64,000 nucleotides of DNA from Paracoccus haematequi (GTDB lineage: Bacteria; Pseudomonadota; Alphaproteobacteria; Rhodobacterales; Rhodobacteraceae): positions 39,718 through 103,717 of the forward strand of contig NZ_UZWE01000050.1 of assembly GCF_900631945.1 (NCBI RefSeq), given 5' to 3'. Positions 28,705 to 38,939 of this stretch are shown in pieces. The position numbers and the translations under genes are program-made. How positions within the stretch are numbered: position 1 is the first letter of the stretch; each line of letters opens with the position of its first letter. The notes beneath the pieces are model-generated. The model was not told where the DNA came from, ran no database searches, and saw only the letters and a list, made by a program, of their open reading frames with translations.

Positions 28705-30036
28705 TCAGGGGCAGAAAAGATCGTTGGTCAGGCCGAAAATCATCAGCGACAGCACCGCCGCCATCCCGATCGCGGTCAGCAGGCTCAGCGCCCTGTCCGA
28801 GGGCGGGCGGCCGGTCAGGGCCTCCCATGTGTAGAACATCAGGTGGCCGCCATCCAGGACCGGGATGGGCAGCAGGTTCAGGAATCCGATGGCGGCAGAC
28901 AGCACCGCGATCCACCACAGGAAATTGCCGCCCCCCGCGCTGGCCGCCTGCCCGGTGCTTTCGGCGATGCTGATCGCGCCGCCCAGGTTGCACGTCCCGA
29001 TCTGGCCCGAGATCATCGCCCACATCCCCGACAGGGACGAGGTGACGATGCCCCAGGTCTGCGCACCGCCCAGCCACAGCGCCTCCAGCGGCCCGGCGCT
29101 GCGGGTGGCGGGGGAAAAGAAGCTTTCGCCGCCGGTCACGCCGATCAGCCAGCGGCGTTCATAGCCGCCGCCCTCGGCGGGCAGATCCTGCATCTTCGGG
29201 ACCAGCGTGTAATCCGCGACGCCCGCGCCGGGGCGCCAGACCTGCAAGGCCAGCGGCTGACCCTCGGCGGCCTCGACCGCCTCGCGCATCTGGGTGAAGC
29301 GGCTGACCGGCTGGCCGCCGATGGCCATCACGACATCGCCCGCCCGCAGCCCCGCATCCGCAGCGGCGCTGCGCGGGGCCACGCCGCTGATCCGGGCGGG
29401 CATCGGATCGGGGCCGCGCACGGTGATCTCGGATCCGTCGCGCAACACGCGCCAGTCATGCCAGGGCGCCGGGGGCAGGGTTTCGGCGGCTTGGGCGATG
29501 CCGCCCCAATCGCGCACCGGCTGGCCGCCGACCGCCAGAACCACATCGCCGGGGCGCAGTTCGTTCACGACGCCCGGCGGAGCCTCGGCGATGGTGCCGA
29601 CCTGCGGCTGTTCGACCGGGATGCCCTGAAAGATCGCGAAACCGCCGAAGATCAGGATCGACAGGATGAAATTGAAGACGGGCCCGGCCAGCAGCGTGGC
29701 GAACCGCGCCCAGAGCGGCGCGCCCGTCAGCGTCTGCCGCCGCACCGCCGGATCGACCGCGCGCCCCGGCCCCGCGCTGGCCGCATTGGCGTCGCCAAGA
29801 AACCGCACATAGCCGCCCAGCGGAATCGCCGCCACCTGCCACAGCGTGCCGCGCCGGTCGCGGCGGGACAGCAGCCGGGGACCGAAGCCCACCGAAAAGA
29901 CTTCGGCCCGGATGCCCGACAGCCTGCCGATATAGTAATGGCCGAACTCGTGGACGGTGACGATCACCGCCAGGGCCACGAAGAACGCCGCCAGCGTCCA
30001 CAGGGTACCGCCGAATTGCGGGATCAGGTCACTCAT
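28705..30036 (-). CDS. rseP: site-2 zinc metalloprotease RseP
   Basis: An intramembrane protease that cleaves anti-sigma factors and leftover signal peptides. A 443-residue protein with HEFGHYYIGRLSG (zinc site, about 29), two PDZ domains (about 130-290) and the C-terminal NLLPIPVLDGGHLMFY that supplies the third ligand. Four membrane helices. Overlaps dxr by 4 nt. Confidence 0.94.
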   Translation of the reverse strand: MSDLIPQFGGTLWTLAAFFVALAVIVTVHEFGHYYIGRLSGIRAEVFSVGFGPRLLSRRDRRGTLWQVAAIPLGGYVRFLGDANAASAGPGRAVDPAVRRQTLTGAPLWARFATLLAGPVFNFILSILIFGGFAIFQGIPVEQPQVGTIAEAPPGVVNELRPGDVVLAVGGQPVRDWGGIAQAAETLPPAPWHDWRVLRDGSEITVRGPDPMPARISGVAPRSAAADAGLRAGDVVMAIGGQPVSRFTQMREAVEAAEGQPLALQVWRPGAGVADYTLVPKMQDLPAEGGGYERRWLIGVTGGESFFSPATRSAGPLEALWLGGAQTWGIVTSSLSGMWAMISGQIGTCNLGGAISIAESTGQAASAGGGNFLWWIAVLSAAIGFLNLLPIPVLDGGHLMFYTWEALTGRPPSDRALSLLTAIGMAAVLSLMIFGLTNDLFCP

Positions 30037-31187
30037 GCGGCGGCTTCCTTGCGTGCTTCGCGGTCCCAGTGCAGGACCGTTTCCAGATCCGCCGGATCAT
30101 CGCCGAAACCCGCCCGCGCCGACAGGGCCTGCAAGGTCATTTCCACGCGAGGGGCCATCTGCGTGAAAGCGATGCGCCCGGCGATGAAATCGTCCAGGGC
30201 CTGTTCCTTGGCGGCGTTGAAGACCGCCCCCGCCATGCCGCCCGCCGCCATTACCTCTCGCGCCAGGCGCAGGGCGGGCCAGCGGACCTCATCGGGGGCG
30301 CGGAAGGTCAGGCTGCCAAGCGCGGCCAGATCCAGCGGCGCCACCGGCAAGGGCGCGCGACCGGGCCAGTTCAGCGCATAGCCGATGGCATGGCGCATGT
30401 CGGGCGCGCCCAGATGGGCGATGGTGCCGCCGTCCACATGGCTGACCATCGCGTGAATGATGGATTCGGGGTGGACCAGAACCTTGATCTGATCGGGGCG
30501 GAGCGCGAAAAACTCTTTCGCCTCGATGACCTCCATGGCCTTGTTGAACATGGAGGCGCTGTCGATGGTGATCCGCTGGCCCATCGCCCAGTTGGGATGG
30601 GTGGACGCCTCGGCCACCGTCGCCGCCGCCAGCCGCTCCAGCGGCCAGTCGCGGAAGGCGCCGCCGGATGCGGTGATGGTGACATCCTCGACGGAGTCGA
30701 GCTTATCGGATCCAAGAGCCTGAAAAACAGCGGAATGTTCGGAGTCGACCGGCAGGATGGTTGCGCCGCTGGCCCGCGCCGCATGGCGAAGCAGCGGCCC
30801 GGCGCAGACCAGCGATTCCTTGTTGGCGAGCGCCAGAACCCCGCCCTGTGCCAGTGCGGCCAACCCCGGCGCCAGCCCCGCCGCGCCGACGATGGCCGAC
30901 AGGATCCAGTCCGCGGGGCGGCCTGCTGCCTCGACCAAGGCGTCCGGCCCGGCGGCGGCCTGGACGCCGCTGCCAGCCAGGGCATCGCGCAGATCCCCAA
31001 GCAGGTCGGGATGCGCGGTCACGGCGATCTCGGCCCGCAACTCGCGCGCCATCTGCGCCAGTCGCGCGATGTTGCGCCCGCCGGTCAGCGCAACGGTGTG
31101 ATAGGCGTCCGGCCCCGCCCGGCGGATCAGGTCGACGCCATTCGCGCCCACGGACCCGGTGGCCCCGAAGATCGAGATTCGCCGCAT
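30033..31187 (-). CDS. dxr: 1-deoxy-D-xylulose 5-phosphate reductoisomerase
   Basis: Second step of the MEP isoprenoid pathway, making MEP with NADPH. A 384-residue protein with the cofactor motif IFGATGSVGANGVDLI at the N-terminus, ALANKESLVCAG, the substrate/metal site VDSEHSAVFQ, and ASGGAFRDWP. Intact. It supplies precursors for the product of uppS in the same operon. Confidence 0.95.
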   Translation of the reverse strand: MRRISIFGATGSVGANGVDLIRRAGPDAYHTVALTGGRNIARLAQMARELRAEIAVTAHPDLLGDLRDALAGSGVQAAAGPDALVEAAGRPADWILSAIVGAAGLAPGLAALAQGGVLALANKESLVCAGPLLRHAARASGATILPVDSEHSAVFQALGSDKLDSVEDVTITASGGAFRDWPLERLAAATVAEASTHPNWAMGQRITIDSASMFNKAMEVIEAKEFFALRPDQIKVLVHPESIIHAMVSHVDGGTIAHLGAPDMRHAIGYALNWPGRAPLPVAPLDLAALGSLTFRAPDEVRWPALRLAREVMAAGGMAGAVFNAAKEQALDDFIAGRIAFTQMAPRVEMTLQALSARAGFGDDPADLETVLHWDREARKEAAA

Positions 31188-31190
31188 GGA

Positions 31191-32036
31191 TCAGTTCACC
31201 GCCGGCAGCGCGGTCAGCAGCCCGATCAGCATTGCCGCCAGCACCGCCCCCGTCACCGCGTCGAAGCGGTCCATGAAGCCGCCATGGCCGGGGATCAGGT
31301 TCGAACTGTCCTTGACCCCCGCCCTGCGCTTGAGCCAGCTTTCGGCGATGTCGCCCATCTGCCCGGCAAGGCAGACAAGGGGCGAACACCAGACTAGCGA
31401 GACATCGCCGCGTCCCATACGCCACAGCAGCAGCCCCAGCAGCAGCGCGCCCGCCCATCCGGCCACCGTGCCCGACCAGGTCTTCTTGGGGCTGAGCGAG
31501 GGCCAGAATTTCGGCCCGCCGATCATCCGGCCGAAGAAATACCCCGCCGTGTCCGAGATGATCACGATCCCCATCAGCCACAGCACGAAGTTCAGGCCAT
31601 AGTCTTCCCGGAATCCGACCAGCCCATAGGCGACCAGCATGATCGCCGCACCGAAGATCGCATAGGTCCAGCGGTCGCGCGGCTGGGCGCCGGGGATGCC
31701 CGCGATCAACGGAAACAGCAGCGCAAGGATCGCCGCTGGATGATCGAAGCCGTGGGCCACGACCTGCGACATGAAGGCGATGATCGCCAGGGCAAAGGGC
31801 CTCCAGGCGCCGAAGATTCCGGGATGAAGGCGCGGGTTCTTCCAGCCCGTCATCGCCGCCAGTTCCCAGAAGGTCACGGCGGAAATCACCGCCATCGCCA
31901 GCCGCAGCCAGTTCCCGGTCGCCACCGCCAGCATCACCCCGATGCCCAGCAGCACCAGCGTCGAGGCGACGCGCCGGGACAGATCGGCCCATTTGCCCGG
32001 CGGGGGCTTCACGGCATTGACGCGCCCCGCGCTCAT
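31191..32036 (-). CDS. cdsA: phosphatidate cytidylyltransferase
   Basis: Makes CDP-diacylglycerol from phosphatidic acid and CTP in the inner membrane. 281 residues with about eight membrane helices and the signature SDTAGYFFGRMIGGPKFWPS followed by SPKKTWSG, and near the C-terminus KRRAGVKDSSNLIPGHGGFMDRFD (given as two pieces: KRRAGVKDSSNLIPGHGG and FMDRFD). The ATG at 32036 overlaps the uppS stop by 4 nt. Confidence 0.94.
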   Translation of the reverse strand: MSAGRVNAVKPPPGKWADLSRRVASTLVLLGIGVMLAVATGNWLRLAMAVISAVTFWELAAMTGWKNPRLHPGIFGAWRPFALAIIAFMSQVVAHGFDHPAAILALLFPLIAGIPGAQPRDRWTYAIFGAAIMLVAYGLVGFREDYGLNFVLWLMGIVIISDTAGYFFGRMIGGPKFWPSLSPKKTWSGTVAGWAGALLLGLLLWRMGRGDVSLVWCSPLVCLAGQMGDIAESWLKRRAGVKDSSNLIPGHGGFMDRFDAVTGAVLAAMLIGLLTALPAVN

Positions 32037-32767
32037 ACGCCCCCGAAACGCCGATCGCGCATCCCGAAACGGTCCAGGATCTGCGCAAGGTGGTCGGGGG
32101 TGAAATCGGGCCACAGCGTCGGCGTGAATTCGTATTCCGCATAAGCCGCCTGCCAGGGCAGGAAATTCGAGGTCCGGGTTTCGCCCGAGGTGCGGATCAC
32201 CAGGTCGGGATCGGGATGGTCCGCCGTGTCCAGGCAAGCGGTCAGGTCGGCCTCGGTCGGCGCCTCGATCTCGCCCCGCGCGATCTTCTGCGCCAGCCGG
32301 GCCGAGGCGCGGACCAGTTCGTCGCGACCGCCGTAATTGATCGCCACGGTCAGGTTCAGCCGGGTATTGCCCGCCGTCCGCGCCTCGATCGAGGACATCA
32401 GCGCGCGCAGCTTGTCGTCCAGCCGGTCCCGCCCGCCGATGAAGCGCAGCCGCACGCCCTCGGCCGCCATGCCGTCGGCCTCGTACTGGATATAGCGGCG
32501 GAAGATCTTCATCAGACCCAGGACTTCCTCGGTCGTGCGCTTCCAGTTCTCGGTCGAGAAGGCATAGACCGTCAGCCAGTTCACGCCCAGATCCGGACAG
32601 GCGCGGACGATCTGCTTGACGCGCTCGGCCCCCCGGCGGTGGCCGACCAGGCGTGGCCAGCCGCGTTCGGTCGCCCAGCGGCCATTGCCGTCCATGATGA
32701 TCGCGACGTGTCGAGGCCGCTGATCGACCCCGCCGGTGGTCAGCAGCGGTGCGGTTTCAGCGGCCAT
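32033..32767 (-). CDS. uppS: undecaprenyl diphosphate synthase
   Basis: Condenses isopentenyl units with farnesyl diphosphate to make the C55 lipid carrier of cell-wall synthesis. A 244-residue cis-prenyltransferase with HVAIIMDGNGRWATERGWPR (catalytic Asp in MDGNGRW), YAFSTENWKR and IRTSGETRTSNFLPWQAAY. Typical length; overlaps cdsA by 4 nt. Confidence 0.95.
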   Translation of the reverse strand: MAAETAPLLTTGGVDQRPRHVAIIMDGNGRWATERGWPRLVGHRRGAERVKQIVRACPDLGVNWLTVYAFSTENWKRTTEEVLGLMKIFRRYIQYEADGMAAEGVRLRFIGGRDRLDDKLRALMSSIEARTAGNTRLNLTVAINYGGRDELVRASARLAQKIARGEIEAPTEADLTACLDTADHPDPDLVIRTSGETRTSNFLPWQAAYAEYEFTPTLWPDFTPDHLAQILDRFGMRDRRFGGV

Positions 32768-32776
32768 AATCGTTCC

Positions 32777-33340
32777 TCAGACCTGCATGATCTCGGCTTG
32801 CTTGCCTTCAAGCGCCTGATCCACGTGGGCAATCATCTTGTCGGTCAGTTCCTGGACAGCGGTTTCCCAGAACTTCTGGTCATCCTCGGGCATGCCGTTG
32901 GCCTTGCCCTTCTTGATCTGGTCCATGCCGTCGCGGCGCACGTTGCGGATCGCGACGCGGGCATGTTCGGCATATTGCGCGGCGACCTTGGTCAGTTCGC
33001 GGCGGCGTTCCTCGTTCAGTTCGGGGATCGGCAGCATGATGATTGTGCCGTTCAGTTGCGGGTTGATGCCCAAGCCGGATTCGCGGATGGCTTTCTCGAC
33101 CTTGCCGACCATGCCCTTGTCCCAGACGTTGATCGTGACCATGCGCGGTTCGGGGACGTTGACGGTGCCAAGCTGGTTGATCGGGGTCATCTGGCCGTAA
33201 GCCTCGACCTGGATCGGTTCCACCATCGAAGCCGAGGCCCTGCCCGTCCGCAGGCTGGAGAATTCGTGGCGCAGGCTTTCCATCGCGCCCTTCATCCGCC
33301 GTTCCAGATCGTCGATGTCGATTTCGATGTCCTCTGCCAT
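32777..33340 (-). CDS. frr: ribosome recycling factor
   Basis: Splits post-termination ribosomes together with EF-G. A 187-residue protein, close to the usual 185. I start at ATG 33340 ([16 protein letters not shown]), with GAGG upstream. Conserved stretches are [20 protein letters not shown] and [17 protein letters not shown]. Confidence 0.95.
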   Translation of the reverse strand: MAEDIEIDIDDLERRMKGAMESLRHEFSSLRTGRASASMVEPIQVEAYGQMTPINQLGTVNVPEPRMVTINVWDKGMVGKVEKAIRESGLGINPQLNGTIIMLPIPELNEERRRELTKVAAQYAEHARVAIRNVRRDGMDQIKKGKANGMPEDDQKFWETAVQELTDKMIAHVDQALEGKQAEIMQV

Positions 33341-33457
33341 GGGGAACTGCCTCTGCATTGAATTTTGATTGCTTGTAACCAGAGATGCAAACCTTGGCAA
33401 AGACTTTGCCCCACATCTGGGCAAGCCTTCGCCAGTCCGGTCCGGCTGGAAACGGTT

Positions 33458-34192
33458 CTAGTTATGGACCCGCGTATAGGTGCCCCGGCCTTCCAGGATG
33501 CCCCGGAACCCGCCCGGCTCGTCCAGCGAAAAGACGATGATCGGCAGCCGGTTGTCGCGGGCCAGCGCAATCGCGGAGGCGTCCATCACGCCCAGGTGCT
33601 TTTGCAGCACCTCGTCATAGCTGACTTCGCCGTAACGCTTGGCGTCGGTGTGCTTTTTCGGATCCTTGTCATAGACACCGTCGACCTTGGTGCCCTTGAA
33701 GATCGCCTCGCAGTTCATCTCGTTCGCGCGCAGCGTCGCCGCCGTGTCGGTGGTGAAATAGGGGTTGCCGGTGCCTGCGGCGAAGATCACGATCCGCTTC
33801 TTTTCCAGGTGGCGGATGGCGCGGCGGCGGATGTAGGGTTCGCACACCTCGTCCATGCGGATGGCGCTGATGACGCGGCAATGCAGACCCTTGGCCTCCA
33901 GCGCGGCCTGCATGGCAAGCGCGTTCATGACCGTGGCTAGCATCCCCATGTAGTCGGCGGTCGTCCGCTCCATCCCCTGGGCGCTGCCTTGCAGGCCCCG
34001 GAAGATGTTGCCGCCGCCGATGACCATGCAGACCTCGACCCCCATCTTCTGGACCGATTCGACCTCGTCCGCGATGCGGGCGACGGTGGGCGGGTGCAGG
34101 CCGTAACCCTGGTCGCCCATCAGCGCCTCGCCCGAGATTTTCAGCATTACCCTGCCGTATTGCGCGGGCGCCGTGGCCCGATGATCGGTCAT
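33458..34192 (-). CDS. pyrH: UMP kinase
   Basis: Phosphorylates UMP to UDP; a hexameric amino-acid-kinase-fold enzyme. 244 residues with [18 protein letters not shown] at the N-terminus, [10 protein letters not shown] and [16 protein letters not shown]. First gene of the minus-strand operon pyrH-frr-uppS-cdsA-dxr-rseP-bamA-skp. Confidence 0.95.
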   Translation of the reverse strand: MTDHRATAPAQYGRVMLKISGEALMGDQGYGLHPPTVARIADEVESVQKMGVEVCMVIGGGNIFRGLQGSAQGMERTTADYMGMLATVMNALAMQAALEAKGLHCRVISAIRMDEVCEPYIRRRAIRHLEKKRIVIFAAGTGNPYFTTDTAATLRANEMNCEAIFKGTKVDGVYDKDPKKHTDAKRYGEVSYDEVLQKHLGVMDASAIALARDNRLPIIVFSLDEPGGFRGILEGRGTYTRVHN

Positions 34193-34285
34193 GTTGGTTC
34201 CTTCGTGTCAGCGCCGGTCGCTTTCATCGCCGCGCAAAATGTCGCAAAAGGCGGCGGTGTTCAACCATCCGAAAGCCCGCCTGCC

Positions 34286-35179
34286 GTGATCGACCTGGAC
34301 CAGATCGACCCCGCGCGCCACCTGCTGATCGCAGGCCCGACCGCCAGCGGCAAATCCGCCCTGGCCTTGCGCGTGGCCCAGGCCCAGGGCGGGCTGATCG
34401 TCAATGCCGACGCGCTGCAAATCTGGTCCTGCTGGCGGGTGCTGACCGCCCGCCCGTCCCCCGGCGACGAGGCGGCGGCGCCCCATGCGCTGTATGGCCA
34501 TGTCGCGCCGGGCGTGCCCTATTCCGTGGGCGACTGGCTGCGCGACGTGGCGGGGCTGCTGGACCGGCGGCTGATCGTGGTGGGCGGCACCGGGTTGTAC
34601 CTGACCGCCCTGACGCAGGGGCTGGCCTATGTCCCGCCCATCCCGCCCGCGATCCGGGCCGAGGGCGATGCCCGGCTGGCCGCGCCCGGCGGGCTGGCGC
34701 GCATGGTGGCTGATCTTGACCCCGCCACCCGCGCGCGCATCGACACCCTGAACCCGGCCCGCGTCCAACGCGCATGGGAGGTGCTGACGGCCACCGGGCG
34801 CGGCCTTGCCGACTGGCAGGCCGACACGCCCCCGCCCCTGATCGCCCCTGCCGATGCGCAGCGCATCCTGGTTACGGCAGACCGCGACTGGCTGGCTGAC
34901 CGGATCGCGCGGCGGTTCGACTTGATGATGCAGCAAGGCGCACTGGACGAGGTGCGGGCCATGCTGCCGCAGTGGGATCCGTCGCAGCAATGGGCACGAG
35001 CCATCGGCGCGCCGGAACTGACCGCATTCCTGCGGGCCGAGACGGACCTGCCGACCGCCACGGAACGGGCGATCATCGCCACCCGCCAATATGCCAAGGG
35101 CCAGCGGATCTGGTTCCGGGGGCGGATGAGGGACTGGCAACCGCTTGCCGCTGATGCAAAAAACACACGCCATGATTGA
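34286..35179 (+). CDS. miaA: tRNA dimethylallyltransferase
   Basis: Adds a dimethylallyl group to A37 of tRNAs that read U-starting codons. From GTG 34286 the protein is 297 residues and begins 12 residues before the P-loop LIAGPTASGKSAL, as in most homologues. GTG 34205 would add 27 residues of low-complexity sequence. Other motifs are IVNADALQIW, VVGGTGLYLTAL and RQYAKGQRIWFRG. Divergent from pyrH. Confidence 0.9.
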   Translation: MIDLDQIDPARHLLIAGPTASGKSALALRVAQAQGGLIVNADALQIWSCWRVLTARPSPGDEAAAPHALYGHVAPGVPYSVGDWLRDVAGLLDRRLIVVGGTGLYLTALTQGLAYVPPIPPAIRAEGDARLAAPGGLARMVADLDPATRARIDTLNPARVQRAWEVLTATGRGLADWQADTPPPLIAPADAQRILVTADRDWLADRIARRFDLMMQQGALDEVRAMLPQWDPSQQWARAIGAPELTAFLRAETDLPTATERAIIATRQYAKGQRIWFRGRMRDWQPLAADAKNTRHD

Positions 35180-35257
35180 TCCGCGCATCGCCTGATTGAG
35201 CGGACGACAGCTTTCGGCAATGATCCGCTTATTTAGTGGTGTTTGCAGGCGGTCCTC

Positions 35258-36256
35258 ATGTCAGCGTTCGGGCCTTCGCAGTGGAACGGTTTTCCTTTCT
35301 CGCCCAGCCGCATCCGGGCGGGACGGCGGGTGGCGGACAGCGACGTCAACGCGCCCGGCATTCCCGATGCCCCCGACGCCGTCCCCGACCGCCCGACCGT
35401 CGACACGCCCGCCGCGGTGGCCGCCCCCGCCGCGCTGCGGCCCGCCCTGCGCGAAGGCCGCCCCGTCGGGCGCCAGCAGGGAATGCGGCTGCTGCCCTTG
35501 CAGGCCTTCATCTGGGGCAGCCGGGCGATGCCGCCGCAGCCCCGCACCCGGCCCGATCACGCGCTGATCTGGGTGATCGAAGGGCGGATGCGACTGGATT
35601 TTCCCCGCAGCCATGTCATCCTGCGCGCGGGCGATCTGCGCCATGTTCCGGCGGGGACCGCCTTCGCCGCGATCCCTGCGGCGGGGACGCAGGGACATGT
35701 CGCGCTGATCTCGGCCAGCCTTGCGGCGCGGGTCCAACCGCCGCTGCCGGATCGGGGAATGGCCGCGCATGTCGGTTCCCACGCCGCGCAGCTGGAGGCG
35801 ACGCTGCACGAACTGGCCTTGGAAACCGCGAAACCGGATGCCGGAACGCTGTCCTGCCTGCTGAACCTGCTGTCGCTGCGCCTGGGCCAGCTTCAACCCG
35901 GCCGCCCGCCCGAACCGGCTGCGGGCGCCGCGCCGGATCTGCCGCTGATCGAAGCCTTCCTGGCGCTTGCGGCGCAGCGGCTGGGATCGGCGGGATCGGT
36001 GGCGGAACTGGCGGCGGACCTGAACAGCACGATGGGGGCGCTGGACCAGGCCTGCCTGGCGGCGCGCGGCAAGCGGGCGGTAGACCTGATCCACGACCTG
36101 CGACTGGAACGGGCCGTCGATCTGTTGCGTCACACGCAGCGCCCCACGCTGCGCATCGCGGCCGAACTGGGCTATTCCAGCCATGCCCATTTCATCCGGG
36201 CCTTCGTGGCGGCGACGGGACGCACCCCCGACGCCTTCCGCGCTCAGTCCTGCTGA
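35258..36256 (+). CDS. AraC family transcriptional regulator
   Basis: A 332-residue regulator. Residues 20-75 are Pro/Ala-rich, then a cupin-like sensing domain ([30 protein letters not shown]). The C-terminal ~85 residues are the AraC double HTH ([49 protein letters not shown]). Ligand and target genes are unknown. Convergent overlap of 13 nt with rlmE. Confidence 0.8.
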   Translation: MSAFGPSQWNGFPFSPSRIRAGRRVADSDVNAPGIPDAPDAVPDRPTVDTPAAVAAPAALRPALREGRPVGRQQGMRLLPLQAFIWGSRAMPPQPRTRPDHALIWVIEGRMRLDFPRSHVILRAGDLRHVPAGTAFAAIPAAGTQGHVALISASLAARVQPPLPDRGMAAHVGSHAAQLEATLHELALETAKPDAGTLSCLLNLLSLRLGQLQPGRPPEPAAGAAPDLPLIEAFLALAAQRLGSAGSVAELAADLNSTMGALDQACLAARGKRAVDLIHDLRLERAVDLLRHTQRPTLRIAAELGYSSHAHFIRAFVAATGRTPDAFRAQSC

Positions 36257-37008
36257 TCGGCCTGCGGATCCGCCTGGGGTCTGCCGCGAAAGCCGGTGGC
36301 GACCACGAATTTCTCGGATGAATCGCTGCGGCTGGCGGGCGGCTTGACGTTCGCCACCTTGTCGAAATTGCGCTTCAGCATCGCCTGCATTTCCGTTTCC
36401 GCGCCGCCAGCCAAGACCTTGGCAACGAAGGTTCCGCCGGGTTCGAGGATGTCGAAGGCCAAGGCCGCCGCCGCCTCGACCAGGGCGACGATGCGCAGGT
36501 GGTCGGTGCCCTTGTGGCCGGACGACGCGGCGGCCATGTCCGACATCACCACATCAGCAGGACCGCCCAGCCAATCCTTGACCTGCTGGTCGGCCCCCTC
36601 GGACAGGAAATCGAGCTGATGGATCTCGGCCCCGGCGATGGGATCGACCTCTTGCAGATCGACGCCCAGAACCTTGCCGACCGCCTTGCCGGATTTCTCG
36701 CCCAGGGCGTTCACGCGGCCCACGGCGACCTGGCACCAGCCGCCGGGCGCGCAGCCCAGGTCCACGACCCGCGCGCCGGGCACCAGGAAGCGATACTTGT
36801 CGTCCAGTTCCAGGATCTTGTAGGCCGCGCGGCCGCGATAACCCTCGCGCCGGGCGCGGGCCACATAGGGGTCGTTCAATTGCCGTTCCAGCCACAGCTT
36901 GCTGGACAGCTTGCGGCCCTTGGCGGTCTTGACCCGCACCCGCAGGTCGCGCTGACCGCGCCCGCTGGATTTGCCCTCGCGGCTGCCGGGAGCCTTCGTC
37001 ATCGTCAT
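36244..37008 (-). CDS. rlmE: 23S rRNA (uridine-2552 2'-O)-methyltransferase
   Basis: Methylates U2552 in the ribosomal A loop. A 254-residue FtsJ-type protein with the substrate-binding [20 protein letters not shown] and [18 protein letters not shown], the SAM motif [16 protein letters not shown] and catalytic Asp in [10 protein letters not shown]. The Lys of the K-D-K-E tetrad is in FVAKVLAGG. An alternative start is Met3. Overlaps the Ppx/GppA gene by 4 nt. Confidence 0.93.
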   Translation of the reverse strand: MTMTKAPGSREGKSSGRGQRDLRVRVKTAKGRKLSSKLWLERQLNDPYVARARREGYRGRAAYKILELDDKYRFLVPGARVVDLGCAPGGWCQVAVGRVNALGEKSGKAVGKVLGVDLQEVDPIAGAEIHQLDFLSEGADQQVKDWLGGPADVVMSDMAAASSGHKGTDHLRIVALVEAAAALAFDILEPGGTFVAKVLAGGAETEMQAMLKRNFDKVANVKPPASRSDSSEKFVVATGFRGRPQADPQADQQD

Positions 37009-38126
37009 GCCACTCCGTTCAATCCATCGGCTGCCAGCACCCCATCGCGCACCATCTGGGCGTAAAGCAACCCCTCTCGCAGGCCGCGGTCCGCGACCGA
37101 CAGCTTGCTGGTGGGCCAGACCCGCATCAGCGTTTGCAGGATCGCCGCCCCCGACATGATCAGCGCGTGGCGTTCGCGGCCGATGCGCGGATCGGCGCGG
37201 CGGCCGTCGGGACCAAGCTGAAGATAGGAATGGATCACCCGGTCGATCTGGTCGCTGGTCATCTCCAACCCGTCGACCTTGGTGCGGTCATAGCGGCGCA
37301 GCCCCAGGAAGCTGGCCGCGACCGTCGTCACCGTGCCCGACGTGCCGATGATCTGGAACCCGTCATCGGGAGAACCTTGCGCATAGGGGGTAAAGCCCGA
37401 CAGCATTTCCTCGAAATACCAGCTCATCAGGGCGAAGCGGCCCTGATCGTCCTCGACATCGGCGAACTGGTCGCGCAGCGTGGCCACCCCCAGCGGCACG
37501 CTGATCCAGTCCACCACCCGCGCCCCGCCGGGCTGCGGATTGCCGAAACCGTCCGACAGCCGCATGATCGCGCGGGGGCGTTCCTTGGGCTCCACATCTT
37601 CCAGGTCGATCCAGACCAGTTCCGTGGACCCGCCGCCGATATCCACGACCATCAGCGTCTCGGTCTTGTGGCTGACCAGCGGCGCGCAGGAAATCACCGC
37701 CAGCCGGGCCTCTTCCTCGGCCCCGATGGTTTCGATCTGCAACCCGGTCTCGCGCCGGATGGTGCGCATCAGGTCGCGGCTGTTGCGCGCGCGGCGGCAG
37801 GCCTCGGTCGCGACCAGGCGCATGTTGCGCACCCGGTGCTGTTCCAGCTTGCGCCGGCAGACTTGCAAGGCATGGATCGTGCGCGCCATGGAACTGCGCG
37901 ACAGCCGGCCAGACGCTTCCAGCCCCTGGCCAAGCTGCACCGGCTTGGAGAAGCTGTCGATAACCTGGAACTGACTGCCCTTCGGTCGGGCAATCAGCAT
38001 CCGGCACGAGTTTGTGCCGAGGTCGAGGGCAGCATAAAGCGCCCCCTCCTCGGGGTTTCGGGTGCCAGACGGCTCTACCGCAGGTTTCGGGAACGCGTCC
38101 GCACCCGCAGGACGCTTGGGCGTCAT
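37005..38126 (-). CDS. Ppx/GppA phosphatase family protein
   Basis: A 373-residue actin-fold phosphatase of the exopolyphosphatase/guanosine-pentaphosphatase family. Motifs are [14 protein letters not shown] (phosphate 1), [11 protein letters not shown] and [15 protein letters not shown] (phosphate 2). Whether it acts on polyphosphate or pppGpp cannot be decided from sequence. Paired with rlmE in an order common in alphaproteobacteria. Confidence 0.88.
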   Translation of the reverse strand: MTPKRPAGADAFPKPAVEPSGTRNPEEGALYAALDLGTNSCRMLIARPKGSQFQVIDSFSKPVQLGQGLEASGRLSRSSMARTIHALQVCRRKLEQHRVRNMRLVATEACRRARNSRDLMRTIRRETGLQIETIGAEEEARLAVISCAPLVSHKTETLMVVDIGGGSTELVWIDLEDVEPKERPRAIMRLSDGFGNPQPGGARVVDWISVPLGVATLRDQFADVEDDQGRFALMSWYFEEMLSGFTPYAQGSPDDGFQIIGTSGTVTTVAASFLGLRRYDRTKVDGLEMTSDQIDRVIHSYLQLGPDGRRADPRIGRERHALIMSGAAILQTLMRVWPTSKLSVADRGLREGLLYAQMVRDGVLAADGLNGVA

Positions 38127-38261
38127 GACAACACGCCCTCCGATATCAAGTTGAACAAAACGTAACGCGCCCCCCCGACCCGATCAAGGGGCGGCGAAAC
38201 GGTGATTGCCCAAGGGATGCCAATCGGTTGATAAAGGACACAAGTTTGCGCAGGGAACATC

Positions 38262-38939
38262 ATGTCCACCACCTTCCTGACCGGACCCATCGCCACCCTG
38301 CCGGGAACATCCGCGACCAGCGGCATCGCCAAGGTTCCGGTCCACGGTTCGCTTATGCTGGGCGCCGAGGGTTTCGCGGGCGACGCCCAGGCCGACAGGC
38401 GCGTCCATGGCGGCCCCGAAAAGGCGGTGCATCATTATCCGCTGGATCATTACGCCGCCTGGCGCGCCGATCTGGGCGCCTTGCCGGTGCTGGACGCGCC
38501 GGGGGCCTTCGGCGAAAACGTCTCGACCCAGGGCATGACCGAGGACACGGTGGCGGTGGGCGACATCTTCCGGCTGGGCGGCGCGCTGATCCAGGTGTCC
38601 CAGGGCCGCCAGCCCTGCTGGAAGCTGAACCACCGCTTCGGCGTCCCGGACATGGCGCGGCGGGTCCAGGACACCGGCCGCACCGGCTGGTATTACCGCG
38701 TCCTGCAAACGGGCGAGGTCGCGCCCGGCGACGATCTGATCCCGGTCGACCGGCTGGCGCCCGGCTGGACGCTGCGGCGGCTGTGGCGGGCGATGTATGT
38801 GGACCGCCTGAACCGCGCCGAACTTGAGGGGATCGCCGCGCTTGATGTCCTGGCGGACGGCTGGCGGCGTCACGCGCAGCGCCGCCTGGACAGCGGCCGG
38901 GTCGAGGACTGGCGCCCTCGGCTGGAGGGCAAGGCATGA
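38262..38939 (+). CDS. MOSC domain protein (YiiM-like)
   Basis: A 225-residue protein with the MOSC domain that binds molybdenum cofactor through a conserved Cys. Landmarks are DAQADRRVHGGPEKAVHHYP, GAFGENVSTQGMTEDTV and GRQPCWKLNHRF (the candidate Cys). E. coli YiiM reduces N-hydroxylated compounds; a similar role is plausible. It overlaps the pyridoxal-kinase gene by 4 nt. Confidence 0.85.
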   Translation: MSTTFLTGPIATLPGTSATSGIAKVPVHGSLMLGAEGFAGDAQADRRVHGGPEKAVHHYPLDHYAAWRADLGALPVLDAPGAFGENVSTQGMTEDTVAVGDIFRLGGALIQVSQGRQPCWKLNHRFGVPDMARRVQDTGRTGWYYRVLQTGEVAPGDDLIPVDRLAPGWTLRRLWRAMYVDRLNRAELEGIAALDVLADGWRRHAQRRLDSGRVEDWRPRLEGKA